Shown: positions 1 to 11,239 of the stretch, one piece after another
Layout: each line of letters starts with the position of its first letter
How positions within the stretch are numbered: the stretch's first letter is position 1
DNA from: Batkoa obscura
Lineage: Eukaryota > Entomophthoromycota > Entomophthoromycetes > Entomophthorales > Batkoaceae
Reading direction: 5' to 3'
Assembly: GCA_030770535.1 (NCBI GenBank)
Contig: JASVEC010000018.1
Location: 992,001-1,056,000, forward strand
Length of the DNA stretch: 64,000 nt
The notes under the pieces: generated by a model
What the model saw: the letters and a program-made list of their open reading frames with translations, nothing else
What the model was told of the DNA's origin: nothing
Database searches by the model: none
Made by a program: the position numbers and the translations under genes

Positions 1-95
1 GGGGATGTATTTTTTGTTTGAGGATTTGACTAACAACCTTTCCACTTAATAACGTTTAAAAAATGGGAAAAGTGATGAAAACAAAAAACATCTCT
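1..95 (+). mobile_element. MITE copy M1
   Basis: The window opens on the GGGGATGTAT end of a MITE. The copy runs through the TTTGAGGATTTGACTAACAA half and a decayed centre to AAAAAACATCTCT. Plus means the TTTAAGAATTTTACT-type half lies on the left. The left flanking duplication is outside the window. Confidence 0.75.
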
Positions 96-463
96 AATGT
101 TATGTTAGCTAATAGATAGGTAGTTAATTACTCTTGTAGTGCTATTTATAAAGCATCAGAATAGTGAAAAAGTACTGCTTTTTGACTACAATAATATCAA
201 GTATTAAAAAGGCTTAGCCATTAACATTTAAAAATCTAAAATTATTTTACAAAAAAAATGAAAGTTAATAAAATTAAATACATAGTTCAATAAATATGTG
301 AAATTAATATTAATAAAAATGTTATTAAATATTAAAGTTTTTTATTGATGTTTTACAAACTTGTACAAATTAAATTGTCTATTTATTATGTGATTTTTTA
401 CTATAAGTCTATTAAACTGTGATGCTTCAAAGTTCATAATTTAATTCAGTATTATCACAATTT

Positions 464-562
464 GAGGTTGTTTTTTTTGGCTTCATTACTTTTTCCATTT
501 TTTAAGCACTATTTGGGCAAGAAAATTTGTTAGTAAATTCTCAAACACGGGAATATATCCCC
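464..562 (-). mobile_element. MITE copy M2
   Basis: Reverse-orientation copy with the TTTTTTTTGGCTTCATTACT half on the left and ATATCCCC at the right end. Its right end lies 51 bp before the tRNA-Pro gene. Confidence 0.8.
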
Positions 563-613
563 GTTTATTTAGAATTAAATATATAGAATATTAATTAAGT
601 CAAAGTAATAGAT

Positions 614-685
614 GGCTTAGTGGTCTAGTGGTATGATTCTCGCTTTGGGTGCGAGAGGCCCTGGGTTCAATTCCCAGCTGAGCCC
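614..685 (+). tRNA. tRNA-Pro (anticodon TGG)
   Basis: A complete 72-nt cloverleaf without encoded CCA. The acceptor stem GGCTTAG pairs with CTGAGCC with one T-G wobble. The anticodon stem CTCGC/GCGAG encloses TTTGGGT, giving anticodon TGG, which reads proline codons. The T arm is CTGGG TTCAATT CCCAG. No intron. It is flanked by MITE M2 (51 bp upstream) and transposon copy A (70 bp downstream), so it is the only host gene seen in the first 25 kb. Confidence 0.95.
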
Positions 686-1351
686 TGATATATTTACTTT
701 TATAAACAGTTATAGCAAACTTGTATCATGAAAATATCCCATTTTTTTAATATATGGGGTTGTCTGAATTAGTTTCATTATTTTTTAAAATTTGTATTCT
801 AAAACTTTGCTTAAAATTCTATAAAATCATATCTTTTATTAAAAAAAGTACCCGGAAACAGTTCTAAATCATTCTATTATAGCTCATATTGTAAGTTAGT
901 TGAATTTCTACTAGATCTTAAATACACACATTCTTATGAAACTTTATTGAGAAATATTTATTATCAACTGCTTTATAACCAACATTGTATATTTATTATC
1001 AAATAAGTAAACTACTTTAATGTTATAATTACATTATCAATATATTGCCAAGTTAATAAATAGCTGCATGGGAGGGAGTGATTAGCCCCAAAACTATAAT
1101 TAACCACCTCTATATAGTACAAGTAATAGTAGTTTTTACATGTTACAATTACTTGTTCTTTGAGTATTTATTAACTTAGCTATTAATAACTTAAGTAATC
1201 TTAACATTTAATATATTTCTATCATTCAACAAACTACTTACTTGTTTAGTAAATATCGAAATTTTTAAATTCTCTGTTATCTTCGTAAGGTAAGCTGGGA
1301 TCGATCTTTTAATTTTTCTATTTTCTATAGACTCTATAACTCTAATTGTAA

Positions 1352-2345
1352 CTATATCGCTTTTTTTGATGTATCAGATACTGGATAATAATGTAGTTTA
1401 TTGTTATGTTTGATAAAGTGTAAATACTTCTTAATCCTTTGCATCTCTATTATTCTTTTTGTATTTTTGTTTCTTTTATACTTTTTAAAAATTATATCTG
1501 TTTTCCCATTATTAATAGTCGAGTTATTAATTTTATTATGCTCGCAAATAAAAGCCTCAAATCTTGAAATTAATTGATCGATATCTTCTATTTTACCTAA
1601 CGCTTCAAAACTACTTTTCCATTTTGAAAGGTTTCCAAAATGTCCATCAACTATACTTTTTCCATGATGCTCCAGCAAAAAAATTAAGATTAACATTCAA
1701 ACTACTATTTATTTTATGAATTTCTTTAAACATATAGTGTAGAAACTCTTGGGATCTAAAATCATTTCCTGTATCTGCCCATATATTAATTTTTGTAAAC
1801 TTTTTAAATAGAAGCTCTGTAGAGATCAAATTGATTAAACAATCTCCTGCATATGCTGAATCATGGTGATTCAATATTTCAGACAAATAATCAAAGTAAA
1901 CTTTGCCTATTGTTTTATCATCTTTTAAATATAATACACCAAAGCCTAATACTGATATAGCTTGTTTATTATAATGATCTAGATTTATTGAATTTGGTCT
2001 TGTCCCTATTTCCATATTTTGTTTAAAATCTAAAACTATTATACAACTTTTGTTATTTAATTTTTTAATAGTTTCATTAAATGTGTTTTTTTGAGTATCA
2101 ACACAGAATTTATGTAATTTGTATAATTTTTCTTCTTCGTTGAAAATTTCTTGTATCTCTGCTTTGTTTTTTGCTGTATTTATTTTATTTTCAAATAACT
2201 TTTTTCTAACTGTATACTGGGTACATATATTACATAGATCTGTTTTTCTTGCTGGATTTTTGAAATTACTTGGTACATATTTAAAAAATGTTGACCTACC
2301 TACTGCTTTATCTTTTAAATCATTAAAATGTTTACTATACATCAT
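1352..2345 (-). pseudogene. Transposase remnant of copy A (C-terminal two thirds)
   Basis: Two overlapping minus-strand frames cover the Zn-binding-like part (CNICTQY), the first acidic motif (VLDFKQNMEIG), the second (WADTGNDFRS) and the basic C-terminal tail ending in DTSKKAI. At the FFAEHHGKS motif the frame shifts by one base relative to copy D, so the product is broken. The N-terminal part continues beyond copy B, at 4771 onwards. Confidence 0.75.
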
Positions 2346-2658
2346 TCTTCTACTTTTATCTAATATATATATATGGGGCTGTCCTAATTGGTTTCAGAAT
2401 TTACTTAGAAATTAATCCAAATTTTAAAATTTTAAATTTGTGTCTAATATGACGGTTAAATCTAAAAAGCTTAAATTAAATGTCTCTATTTAAAACTTAT
2501 TTTAATTGTTTCCTTTTCTTAAATAGCTAATTTTCCTAATTATATGTTTTATGTTAGTTCTATTAGATGTTTAACAGATACATAATATATAACTATATAA
2601 TTATATAATTATATAAATACAGTTATTTGACTTTATTTTTTGTTGAAATAAAAATAAA

Positions 2659-4217
2659 ATGCAAACTTTCATAAATAAACTTCGAAATCGAATTTTTGAA
2701 AATTTCAATACAATAGGGAGGAGTACACAATATAAACATTGTAATTCGTTTACATCAATTTTAAGAGCTACTTATAACAACCCAAGGTTTATGGAATTTT
2801 ACAATAAAACAAAACAAAGAAAAGATATATTATCAAAGTTTACTATCAATAATAATAAACTTAATCAAGCAATGTATAAAATTAGTACTTTGAGGGAAAC
2901 AGGAAACAGGAAACAGGAAACAGGAAACAAAAATCAACAAGTACCGTTATTATCAACTATAGCTTCAGTATATTCTTTTGGTGAACGTAAGAGTTTTGAG
3001 TTTAATATAAACAGAAATCAATATGATTATTCAAAAATAAGTAATAATAATAAAATATCAACATTACAACTTATTATTAAAAATACAAAAAAAATTAAAG
3101 ATGAGCAAATTGAAACTATTATACAATATTTGCTAAATAATTCAACTATTTCATCAAGATTTAATAAAAAAGTAACGATAGTAAATATTCATCAGATAAT
3201 ATATATATATTAAATAAAAGTAGAAGAATGATATATAGTAAATATCTGAGTGATCTAAAAGATAAAGTGGTAGCTAGGTCAACGTTCTTTAAATATATAC
3301 CAAGCAATTTCAAAAATCCAGCAAGAAAAACAGATCTATGTAATATATGTACCCAGTATACAGTTAGAAAAAAGTTATTTGAAAATAAAATAAATACAGC
3401 AAAAAACAAAGCAGAGATACAAGAAATTTTCAACGAAGAAGAAAAATTATACAAATTACATAAATTCTGTGTTGATACTCAAAAAAACACATTTAATGAA
3501 ACTATCAAAAAATTAAATAACAAAAGTTGTATAATAGTTTTAGATTTTAAACAAAATATGGAAATAGGGACAAGACCAGATTCAATAAATCTAGATCATT
3601 ATAATAAACAAGCTATATCAGTATTAGGTTTTGGTGTATTATATTTAAAAGATGATAAAACAATAGGCAAAGTTTACTTTGATTATTTATCTGAAATATT
3701 GAATCATGATTCAGCATATGCAGGAGATTGTTTAATCGATTTAATCTCTATAGAGCTTCTATTTAAAAAGTTTACAAAAATTAATATATAGGCAGATACA
3801 GGAAATCATTTTAGATCCCAAGAGTTTCTACACTATATGTTTAAAGAAATTCATAAAATAAATAGTAGTTTGAATGTTAATCTTAATTTTTTTGCTGAAC
3901 ATCATGGAAAAAGTATAGTTGATGGACATTTTGGAAACCTTTCAAAATGGAAAAGTAGTTTTGAAGCGTTAGGTAAAATAGAAGATATCGATCAATTAAT
4001 TTCAAGATTTGAGGCTTTTATTTGCGAGCATAATAAAATTAATAACTCGACTGTTAATAATGGGAAAACAGATATAATTTTTAAAAAGTATAAAAGAAAC
4101 AAAAATACAAAAATAATAATAGAGATGCAGGGCATTAAGAAGTATTTACACTTTATCAAACATAATAATAAACTACATTGTTATCCAGTATCTGATACAT
4201 CAAAAAAAGCGATATAG
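2659..4217 (+). pseudogene. Transposase gene of copy B (broken DDE-type)
   Basis: Frames 2659-3213, 3228-3791 and 3837-4217 together span the transposase. The N-terminus is MQTFINKLRNRIFENFNTIG, followed by a GGAAACA minisatellite segment (RETGNRKQETG). Then come CNICTQYTVRKK, VLDFKQNMEIG, an HDSAYAGD segment, ADTG, AEHHGKSIVDGHFG and a lysine-rich tail. A one-base loss near 3175 and a stop at the Trp of the NIWADTG motif (3790) break it. The HGKSxxDG block and acidic spacing resemble Sola-type transposases. That family assignment is inference, not a database hit. Confidence 0.75.
2896..2929 (+). repeat. 7-bp minisatellite GGAAACA in the transposase gene of copy B
   Basis: Four to five units of GGAAACA code for RETGNRKQETGNK-like sequence. 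The same array is in copy D (15357-15388, reverse) but not in the deletion copies C, F and G. Seven is not a multiple of three, so gain or loss of units would shift the frame. Confidence 0.85.
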
Positions 4218-4386
4218 TTACAATTAAAGTTATAGAGTCTATAAAAAATACAAGAATTAAAAGATCAATCCCAACTTACCTCACAAAGATAACAGGGAAT
4301 TTAAAAATTTCAATATTTACTAAGTAGTTTGTTAAATGATAGAAATAGATTGTTAAATGTTAAGATTACTTAAGTTATTAATAGCT

Positions 4387-4517
4387 AAGTTAATAAATAC
4401 TCAAAGAACAAGTAACTGTAATAATATGTAAAAACTACTATTACTTGTACTATATAGAGGTGGTTAATTATAGTTTTGGGGCTAATCACTCCCTCCCATG
4501 CAGCTATTTATTAACTT
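4387..4517 (+). repeat. Nested inverted repeats in the transposon 3' noncoding part
   Basis: AAGTTAATAAATA at 4387-4399 pairs with TATTTATTAACTT at 4505-4517. Inside it ACAAGTAA (4409-4416) pairs with TTACTTGT (4441-4448). The same arrangement is kept in copies A, C, D and F. It could be a transposase-binding or hairpin region. Function unknown. Confidence 0.6.
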
Positions 4518-5006
4518 GGCAATATATTAATAATGTAATTATAACATTAAAATAGTTTATTTATTTGATAACAAATCTACAATGTTGGTTATAAAGCAGT
4601 TGATAATAAATATTTCTCAATTAAGCTTTATAAAAACATGTATTTAAGATCTAGTAGAAATTCAACTAGCTTACATTATAAACTATAATAGAATGATTTA
4701 GAACTGTGTCTGGGTACTTTTGTTTTAATAAAAAATTGGATAAAATAATGAAACTAATTCAGACAACCCCATATTATCTGATAAATATTTATTATCATTA
4801 TTTTTTTTATTAAATCTTGATGAATAGTTGAATCATTTAGTAAATATTGTATAATAGTTTCAATTTGGTCATCTTTAATTTTTTTTGTATTTTTAATAAT
4901 AGGTTGTAACGTTGATATTTTATTACTATTGTTGCTTATTTTTGAATAATCATATTGATTTCTATTTATATTAAACCCAAAACTCTTAGATTCATCAAAA
5001 GAATAT

Positions 5007-5104
5007 GGGGATGCCTTTTTGGCTTCATCACCTTTTCCATCTTTTAAGTGTTATTTGAGTAGAAAGATTGTTAGGAAAATTCCTGAACACAAAAATACAT
5101 CCAC
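5007..5104 (-). mobile_element. MITE copy M3 inside transposon copy A
   Basis: GGGGATGCC to CATCCAC, inserted in the copy A transposase region. Copy D has the empty site GAGTATACTG. Here the flanks are ATAT and GTAT, which shows directly that the insertion made a 4-bp duplication. Confidence 0.85.
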
Positions 5105-5659
5105 GTATACTGAAGCTATAGTTGATAATAGCGCCTACTTGCTGATTTTTATTTCCTGTTTCTCTTAAAGCACTAATTTTATACATTGGTTGATAAGTCT
5201 ATTATTATGGATAGTAAACTTTGATGATGTATCTTTTCTTTTTTTGTTTTATTATAAGATTCCATAAACCCTGGGTTGGTATAAGTAGCTCTTAAAATTG
5301 ATGTAAATCAATTAAAATGTTTATATTGTGTACTCCTCCCTATTGTATTGGACTTTTGAAAAATTCGATTTCGAAGTTTAGTTATGAAAGTTTGCATTTT
5401 ATTTTTATTTCAACAAAAAATAAAGTCAAATAAGTGTATTTGTATATTATATATCTATTAAATATCTAACAGAAATAATATGAAATATATAAATTAGAAA
5501 AATCAGCTATTTAAGAAAAGGAAATAACTAAAATAAGTTTTAAATAAAGATATTCAACTTTAGGCTTTTTAGATTTAACCGTCATATTAAAGACAAATTT
5601 TAAAATTTAAAATTTGGATTGACTTCTAAGTAAACTCTGAAACTAATCCGGACAACCCC

Positions 5660-5926
5660 ATTATAAATTTTCTGCTACATAAAAGCTGCATAGGAGGGAG
5701 TGGTTAGTTTTAAAACTATATAACCACCCTTATGTAATACGAATAATATGATAATAGTTTTTATTTTTAATTTTAATGCTTTATAAGGTTATTTTCTATA
5801 ATATTTTTTTGAAATGTCTGTTAATTATACTTTTTCCATGGTGCTTAGTAAATTAAAAAAACATCCTTCTATATTGTCTCTTTTATTAAATTTTGATGAA
5901 ATAAGGACTTTAATAAGTATTATATA
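5660..5926 (-). mobile_element. Old relic of the Sola-like transposon
   Basis: Diverged reverse copy. The 5690-5740 stretch (CTGCATAGGAGGGAGTGGTT and following) matches the conserved 3' noncoding block of the full copies. TTTTTCCATGGTGCTTAG near 5830 matches the HGKS-coding region. Ends cannot be fixed. Confidence 0.55.
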
Positions 5927-5928
5927 GG

Positions 5929-7340
5929 AGGGCTGTCCTAATTGGTTTCAGAGTTTACTTAGAAGTTAATCCAGATTTTAAATTTTAAAATTTGTCTTTA
6001 ATGTGACGGTTAAATCTAAAAAGCTAAAATTAAATCTCTCTATTTAAAGCTTATTTTAATTGTCTCTTTTTCTTAAATAGTTGGCTTTCCTAACTATATG
6101 TTTTATGTTAGTTCTGTTAGATATTTAACAGATATATAATATATAACTATATGGTTATATAATAATATATATACACTTATCTGACTTTATTTTTTGTTGA
6201 AATAAAAATAAAATGCAAACTTTCATTAACTAAACTTTCAAATGGAATTTTTGAAAATTTAATATAATAGGGAGGAGTACACAATATAAACATTGTAATT
6301 CATTTACATCAATTTTAAAAACTATTTATAACAACCCAAGGTTTATGGAATTTTATGATACAATAAAACAAAGAAAAGATATATTATTAAAGTTTACTAT
6401 TAATATAATAAACTTAATCAACCAATGTGTAAAATCAATGCTTTTAAGGGAAACAGAAAATAATAATCAACAAGTGGCGTTATTATTAACTATAGCTTCA
6501 GTATATCATTTTGATGAATGTAAGAGTTTTGAATTTAATATAAATAGAAATCAATATGATTATTCAAAAATAAGTAATAATAGTAATAAAATATTAACAT
6601 TACAACCTATTACCAAAAATACAAAAAGAATAATAGAGATGCAAAGGATTAAGAAGTATTTACACTTTATCAAACATAACAATAAACTACATTATTATCC
6701 AGTATCTGATACATCAAAAAAAGCGATATAGTTACAATTAAAGTTATAGAGTCTATAGAAAATAGAAAAATTAAAAGATCGATCCCAGCTTACCTTACGA
6801 AGATAACAGAGAATTTAAAAATTTCGATATTTACTAAACAAGTAAGTAGTTTGTTGAATGATAGAAATATATTAAATGTTAAGATTACTTAAGTTATTAA
6901 TAGCTAAGTTAATAAATACTCAAAGAACAAGTAATTGTAACATGTAAAAACTACTATTACTTGTACTATATAGAGGTGGTTAATTATAGTTTTGGGGCTA
7001 ATCACTCCCTCCCATGCAGCTATTTATTAACTTGGCAATATATTGATAATGTAATTATAACATTAAAGTAGTTTACTTATTTGATAATAAATATACAATG
7101 TTGGTTATAAAGCAGTTGATAATAAATATTTCTCAATAAAGTTTCATAAGAATGTGTGTATTTAAGATCTAGTAGAAATTCAACTAACTTACAATATGAG
7201 CTATAATAGAATGATTTAGAACTGTTTCCGGGTACTTTTTTTAATAAAAGATATGATTTTATAGGATTTTAAGCGAAGTTTTAAAATATAAAATTCAAAA
7301 ATTGGATAAAATAATGAAACTAATTCAGAGACAAAACCCC
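5929..7340 (+). mobile_element. Deletion-derivative transposon copy C (1.4 kb)
   Basis: Plus-strand copy from AGGGCTGTCC to AAAACCCC. About 1 kb of the transposase core is missing compared with copy D. The junction is at an AAAAATACAAAAA repeat. It is nearly identical over its length to copy F. It abuts MITE M4 with one shared ATAT. Confidence 0.85.
6345..6731 (+). CDS. 128-aa internally deleted transposase product (copy C)
   Basis: An open frame beginning MEFYDTIKQRKD. It joins the N-terminal part of the transposase (ending at KNTK) in frame to the C-terminal basic tail (IIEMQRIKKYLHFIKH to DTSKKAI). All catalytic motifs are gone. The frame upstream, back to the usual MQTFI start, is interrupted. 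The identical protein is encoded by copy F. Whether it is made is unknown. It would have no transposase activity and could at most bind DNA or interfere. Confidence 0.5.
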   Translation: MEFYDTIKQRKDILLKFTINIINLINQCVKSMLLRETENNNQQVALLLTIASVYHFDECKSFEFNINRNQYDYSKISNNSNKILTLQPITKNTKRIIEMQRIKKYLHFIKHNNKLHYYPVSDTSKKAI

Positions 7341-7346
7341 CCATAT

Positions 7347-7444
7347 GACGTATTTTTTTAAGAATTTTACTAAATAATCTTTCCGCTCAAATAGAGGTGA
7401 GTGCTTAAAAGATAGAAAAAGTGATGAAACCAAAAAACACCCTC
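7347..7444 (+). mobile_element. MITE copy M4
   Basis: GACGTATTTTTTTAAGAATT to CACCCTC, directly after copy C, with ATAT between them. The centre has an extra GGTGAGT-like insertion beside the usual core. Confidence 0.75.
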
Positions 7445-8087
7445 AAAATATATTGATTGGGGGACACTTACAAATTTAAAATAACAAAAGTTGGATCAAT
7501 TTTTAACTAAATTCTGAAACCAGTTTGGACATCGTAGATCCTAAAAACTGAATGTAAAAGTAGTTTTTTCTAAGTAACAAACCTATTTTTTAAATATAGC
7601 CAAAAAAAATGTAGTTTTTCAATGCCTTTATTTTGCAGTGGGTGGTAGCGGTTTGAATATTAAATTTTTTAAAAAATTGGTAGGATGATAGGATCTTAAA
7701 AACTATTTGTTTTGCTTTTTTATTAACTAAATTAAAGCTTATAAGTTATGATTGATTTTATTTGAAAAACTTATTGTTTTCTCTTAAACTCATATCAAGG
7801 ATAAAAAAATATACATTAATAACACAGTATATGGTTAAATATATTTTATCCTATAGTATAAGTTTATATAAATTTATATTGTTTAGAGCCAAGAATATAT
7901 ATGCTTAAGAAGTTTTAAATCAATATTACCAAACTGTGTTGTAAAATATTAAACAATTTGAGGTTGATCAACTAAAATTAAAAAGTAAAGTGATGCCTGA
8001 TCTAATATGGCAATAATTAAAATTATCATACTTTAAAAATGATTACTTTGACAAGACTAAATTGTATATAGAAAATTGACAAAATTT

Positions 8088-8184
8088 GGGGATGTTTTTT
8101 TTGGCTTCATTACTTTTTATTCTTTAAAGCCGCTATTTGAGCGAAAAAACTGTTAGTAAAATTGTTGAAAAAAATATATTCCCC
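8088..8184 (-). mobile_element. MITE copy M5
   Basis: GGGGATGTTTTTTTTGGCTT to ATATTCCCC, reverse orientation. The short frame that overlaps it has no protein support. Confidence 0.8.
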
Positions 8185-9714
8185 CATATAGTAAATAGCA
8201 ATAAAAATTATGAATTTTATTCAGCTAAATACAATTTATTTATAATATTAACAACAAATGGTTATTGTTTGGATCTCAATTTAATAGCTATTTCAAAACT
8301 TTGGAAATTTTTAGCTCAATTAATACATAAAAAGTCACATTCAAGGAAAAATAATCACTACTGTTAAATATTAGGATGCCAATCAACATCTGGATAAAAA
8401 GAGATAATCTTTAGATAACATAATTTATTTGTCATTGGTTCAAACATGTTCAATAAATCCAGCTCTAACTAATAAAAAGAGGGATCGATTACACATTTTA
8501 AATATAAGTTTATAATTTTGAATTTTGTTAATCTTTTATAATTTTCAATACATATTCTTGATCTGAAATTAAGTTTAGTATTTTTATAACCACCTGATGG
8601 TTAGCAACAATCTCCAGCTTTTTGAATTACTTCTTTGATGATGAAATCATTGTTAGATAATAATATTTGAGAGGTTAGTTTAATCGTTACATTAGACATT
8701 AGAGTATACTTTTAACTTTTATTTCGAATTTATCATCAAGGTTGCTTAACTAAGTTCAACATTATTAAATTATTAAATAGCGTGCTACTATTTTGTATTT
8801 GAAATAACTAAGAATTAAACATAGCAATCACAAAACGTCATTATATATGAAAGGTGAACTTTAAACATAATCAATCACTTTTTCTATGGCTCCAAATCGC
8901 CATTTAAAACTTTATCAAAGCACTGAACAAGGCAAATAAAACAAACAATTTTTTGAAGTTGTTATCAGTTAAAATCAAGGATAAAAACTTAATACTTATA
9001 GACTTTTATTTCTGTTGATGATTATTATGAGATTTCTTACATCTGTACTTTATCTACTACATTTTATGATTTATTCAATTCATCCTGATTCTTCGATTAT
9101 CATTATAGTTTTTATCATCTCTTACACTAATATAATCTATTAAAGATTTATCATAACATAATTAATCATCATAAGTAAATTATATATGAATTTCACTAAT
9201 TAAAATTAGATTAATATAATGAAATCTTTGAACTTGTAATTGCTTTTAGGAATTATCAATACGGATAAACTATTGCTACATTATAGATAAAATTGTATAT
9301 TAATTAAAAACAACAACTTAGTTGATATAATAATTTATTACATTAATAATTATTTTCCCTGAATTGATATATTTATTATTCATTGAATTCGATACATTCA
9401 TAGTTTAAATAATTCAATTGAGTAACCTGAGATTTATAAACTAAATGGCTGTAAAAACCAGAAACAATACAAAGATGGGGAAATACTTTTATTCTAAATA
9501 TTACTATCTATTATAAAAATAGTATTTCAATTATATTAAAATAATTATAAAAAGTATAACTTTAACGGTTAAACGACTACATTGTAACCAGTGCTTCAAA
9601 CAATGATCCTTCGTTCACTTGAAGAATCTAGAAGAAAAATGCTAGTTAACCATTTAACATAATGTTTAATAAGAATCATTGTTTATTTTTGATTTAAAAC
9701 ATACAAAGGATATT

Positions 9715-9812
9715 GTGATGTTTTTTTTTGGCATCATCACTTTTTCTATTTTTTAAATGCTATTTGAGTGGAAAAATTGTTAGTTAAGGTTCTTAAACAA
9801 AAAAATATATCA
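9715..9812 (-). mobile_element. MITE copy M6
   Basis: Reverse copy with GTGATGTTTTTTTTTGGC at the left. The right end ATATATCAT is decayed. Confidence 0.7.
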
Positions 9813-10104
9813 TTTATTAAATCTAAGATCAACTCTACATTTATGCCAAGATCAATGATCCAATGATCGTAAAACTATTATGAAAAATCAGGTTTTAAGT
9901 ACAAATTATTATATGAAATTTTTAATTGCGTTAAGAGCTTTGGTTAACTCTAATATAAGCAAATCCAAGCAAGTGTGATGTAAAGGGTGTAATTCAAAAG
10001 CTATTTACAAACAGGAACCAATTGCTGAAATTGCCTAGTAAAAAAGGGGAAGAAAGGTAAAGAATTATGTAACGTTTTTAGCAAATTTAATCTTAAAATG
10101 TAGA

Positions 10105-10193
10105 TTGTTTCTGTGCTTGAATTTTACTAATAGATTTTTCTGCTCAAATAACGCTTAAATGAAAAGAAGTGAAAGCCAAACAAAAACACACCT
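10105..10193 (+). mobile_element. MITE copy M7 (diverged)
   Basis: Recognised by CTTGAATTTTACTAATAG, the CTCAAATAACGCTTAAA core and AAAAACACACCT. The left end has lost its GGGG. Confidence 0.55.
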
Positions 10194-10845
10194 ATAGATG
10201 TTGACGACTAGACTCAAAAACTCTTATAAAATCATGATTATAAATATGAGGTATTGATAATCTTTAATGACGATTGATTTTAAAAACACTAAATAAACGA
10301 AGCAACCAAATTTGATTTATGAAATTTTGTAATCAAAATTATGACCTCAGTTGGTTATTATAACATTTGTGAATAAATTCAAATTTTATTTTATTCTATC
10401 TTAATAAACTATAACACTCCTAATTTTCATAGAAGGCCTCCCCCTCCCTGGTATCTTTGAAAAAATTAAATTTGTAATTGACAATAAAAGCACAATCAAT
10501 CTAAAACAGTAATTAATATGAGATGATTTGTATAAAAATATAGATCAGTGTTAGTTACAGTGATTTGTAATGGCCAATATTACTTGGACCATTTTGTAAT
10601 ATAAAATATTTACTATATCATTTTATTTATATAATAATTGAAAATAGCAAAATTAAAAACATATTTATCATAATTATAGAAATGAATGGAGGCCAGTTTT
10701 AATATTGCAAACACGTTTTGTTGAGATGATAAAACTCTAGTCGTCTTCAAATCATCCATTTGAAGAGTTTTAAATATAGAAAGACAGAGATCATTTTACC
10801 AAAGTTGAGATAAAGATGATTAAAACAGATGTTTAAGCTTGATAT

Positions 10846-10953
10846 GAGGGGTGTTTTTTTGACTTCACATTTTCTATCTTTTCTCAAGCCCCGGGCTATT
10901 TGAGTGGAGAAATTAGTAAAATTCTCGAATACAAAAATTTATCTTTCCCTCCC
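10846..10953 (-). mobile_element. MITE copy M8
   Basis: GAGGGGTGTTTTTTTGACTT to TTTCCCTCCC. The core is expanded by a small CCCCGGGC insertion. Confidence 0.7.
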
Positions 10954-11140
10954 ATAATTTTATCAAAAACTTATAACTAAATTATTTTACCAAATACGAA
11001 AGATTTTATATGAGTATAACACTAAAGTGATATATAAAATAAACACAAGCATATAAAGTGTGTATTTGGATATTTGGATATTTAAATAATAACAAAAAAT
11101 AATTTTTCAAAATATTTATTATTATCTGAACAGAACATAT

Positions 11141-11239
11141 CGGCTGTTTTTTTGGATTTGATCACTTTTCCATTTTTTAAGCGCTATTTTATTTGAGTGG
11201 AAAGGTTAATAAAATTTTAAATAAAAAACACATCCTCCC
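11141..11239 (-). mobile_element. MITE copy M9
   Basis: CGGCTGTTTTTTTGGATTTG to CATCCTCCC. ATAT lies on the left and the right flank ATATT-like sequence follows. Confidence 0.7.

Larger units (their letters stand above)
2375..4770 (+). mobile_element. Sola-like DNA transposon copy B (2396 bp), nested in copy A
   Basis: Full-length plus-strand copy beginning GGGGCTGTCCTAATTGG and ending CAGACAACCCC. It is flanked by a perfect ATAT target duplication (2371-2374 and 4771-4774). Terminal inverted repeats are about 23 bp and imperfect. About 280 bp of leader precede the transposase region and about 550 bp of noncoding sequence follow it. The host is copy A in the opposite orientation, so B is the younger insertion. 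Confidence 0.9.
756..5659 (-). mobile_element. Sola-like DNA transposon copy A, interrupted by copy B and MITE M3
   Basis: Reverse-oriented copy of the 2.4-kb family. It starts with GGGGTTGTCTGAATTAG at 756 and ends with GGACAACCCC at 5659. The sequence up to 2370 resumes at 4771, because copy B (2375-4770) has inserted at an ATATAT run. MITE M3 (5007-5104) lies in the right part. Its own flanks are ATAT and ATTA, an imperfect 4-bp duplication. It carries a transposase fragment at 1352-2345 with a frame break. It is the oldest layer at this spot, since it hosts two later insertions. Confidence 0.85.

Noticed and set aside
8137-8367. 76-aa frame
   Set aside because: It begins inside MITE M5 and has no family motif; most likely chance.
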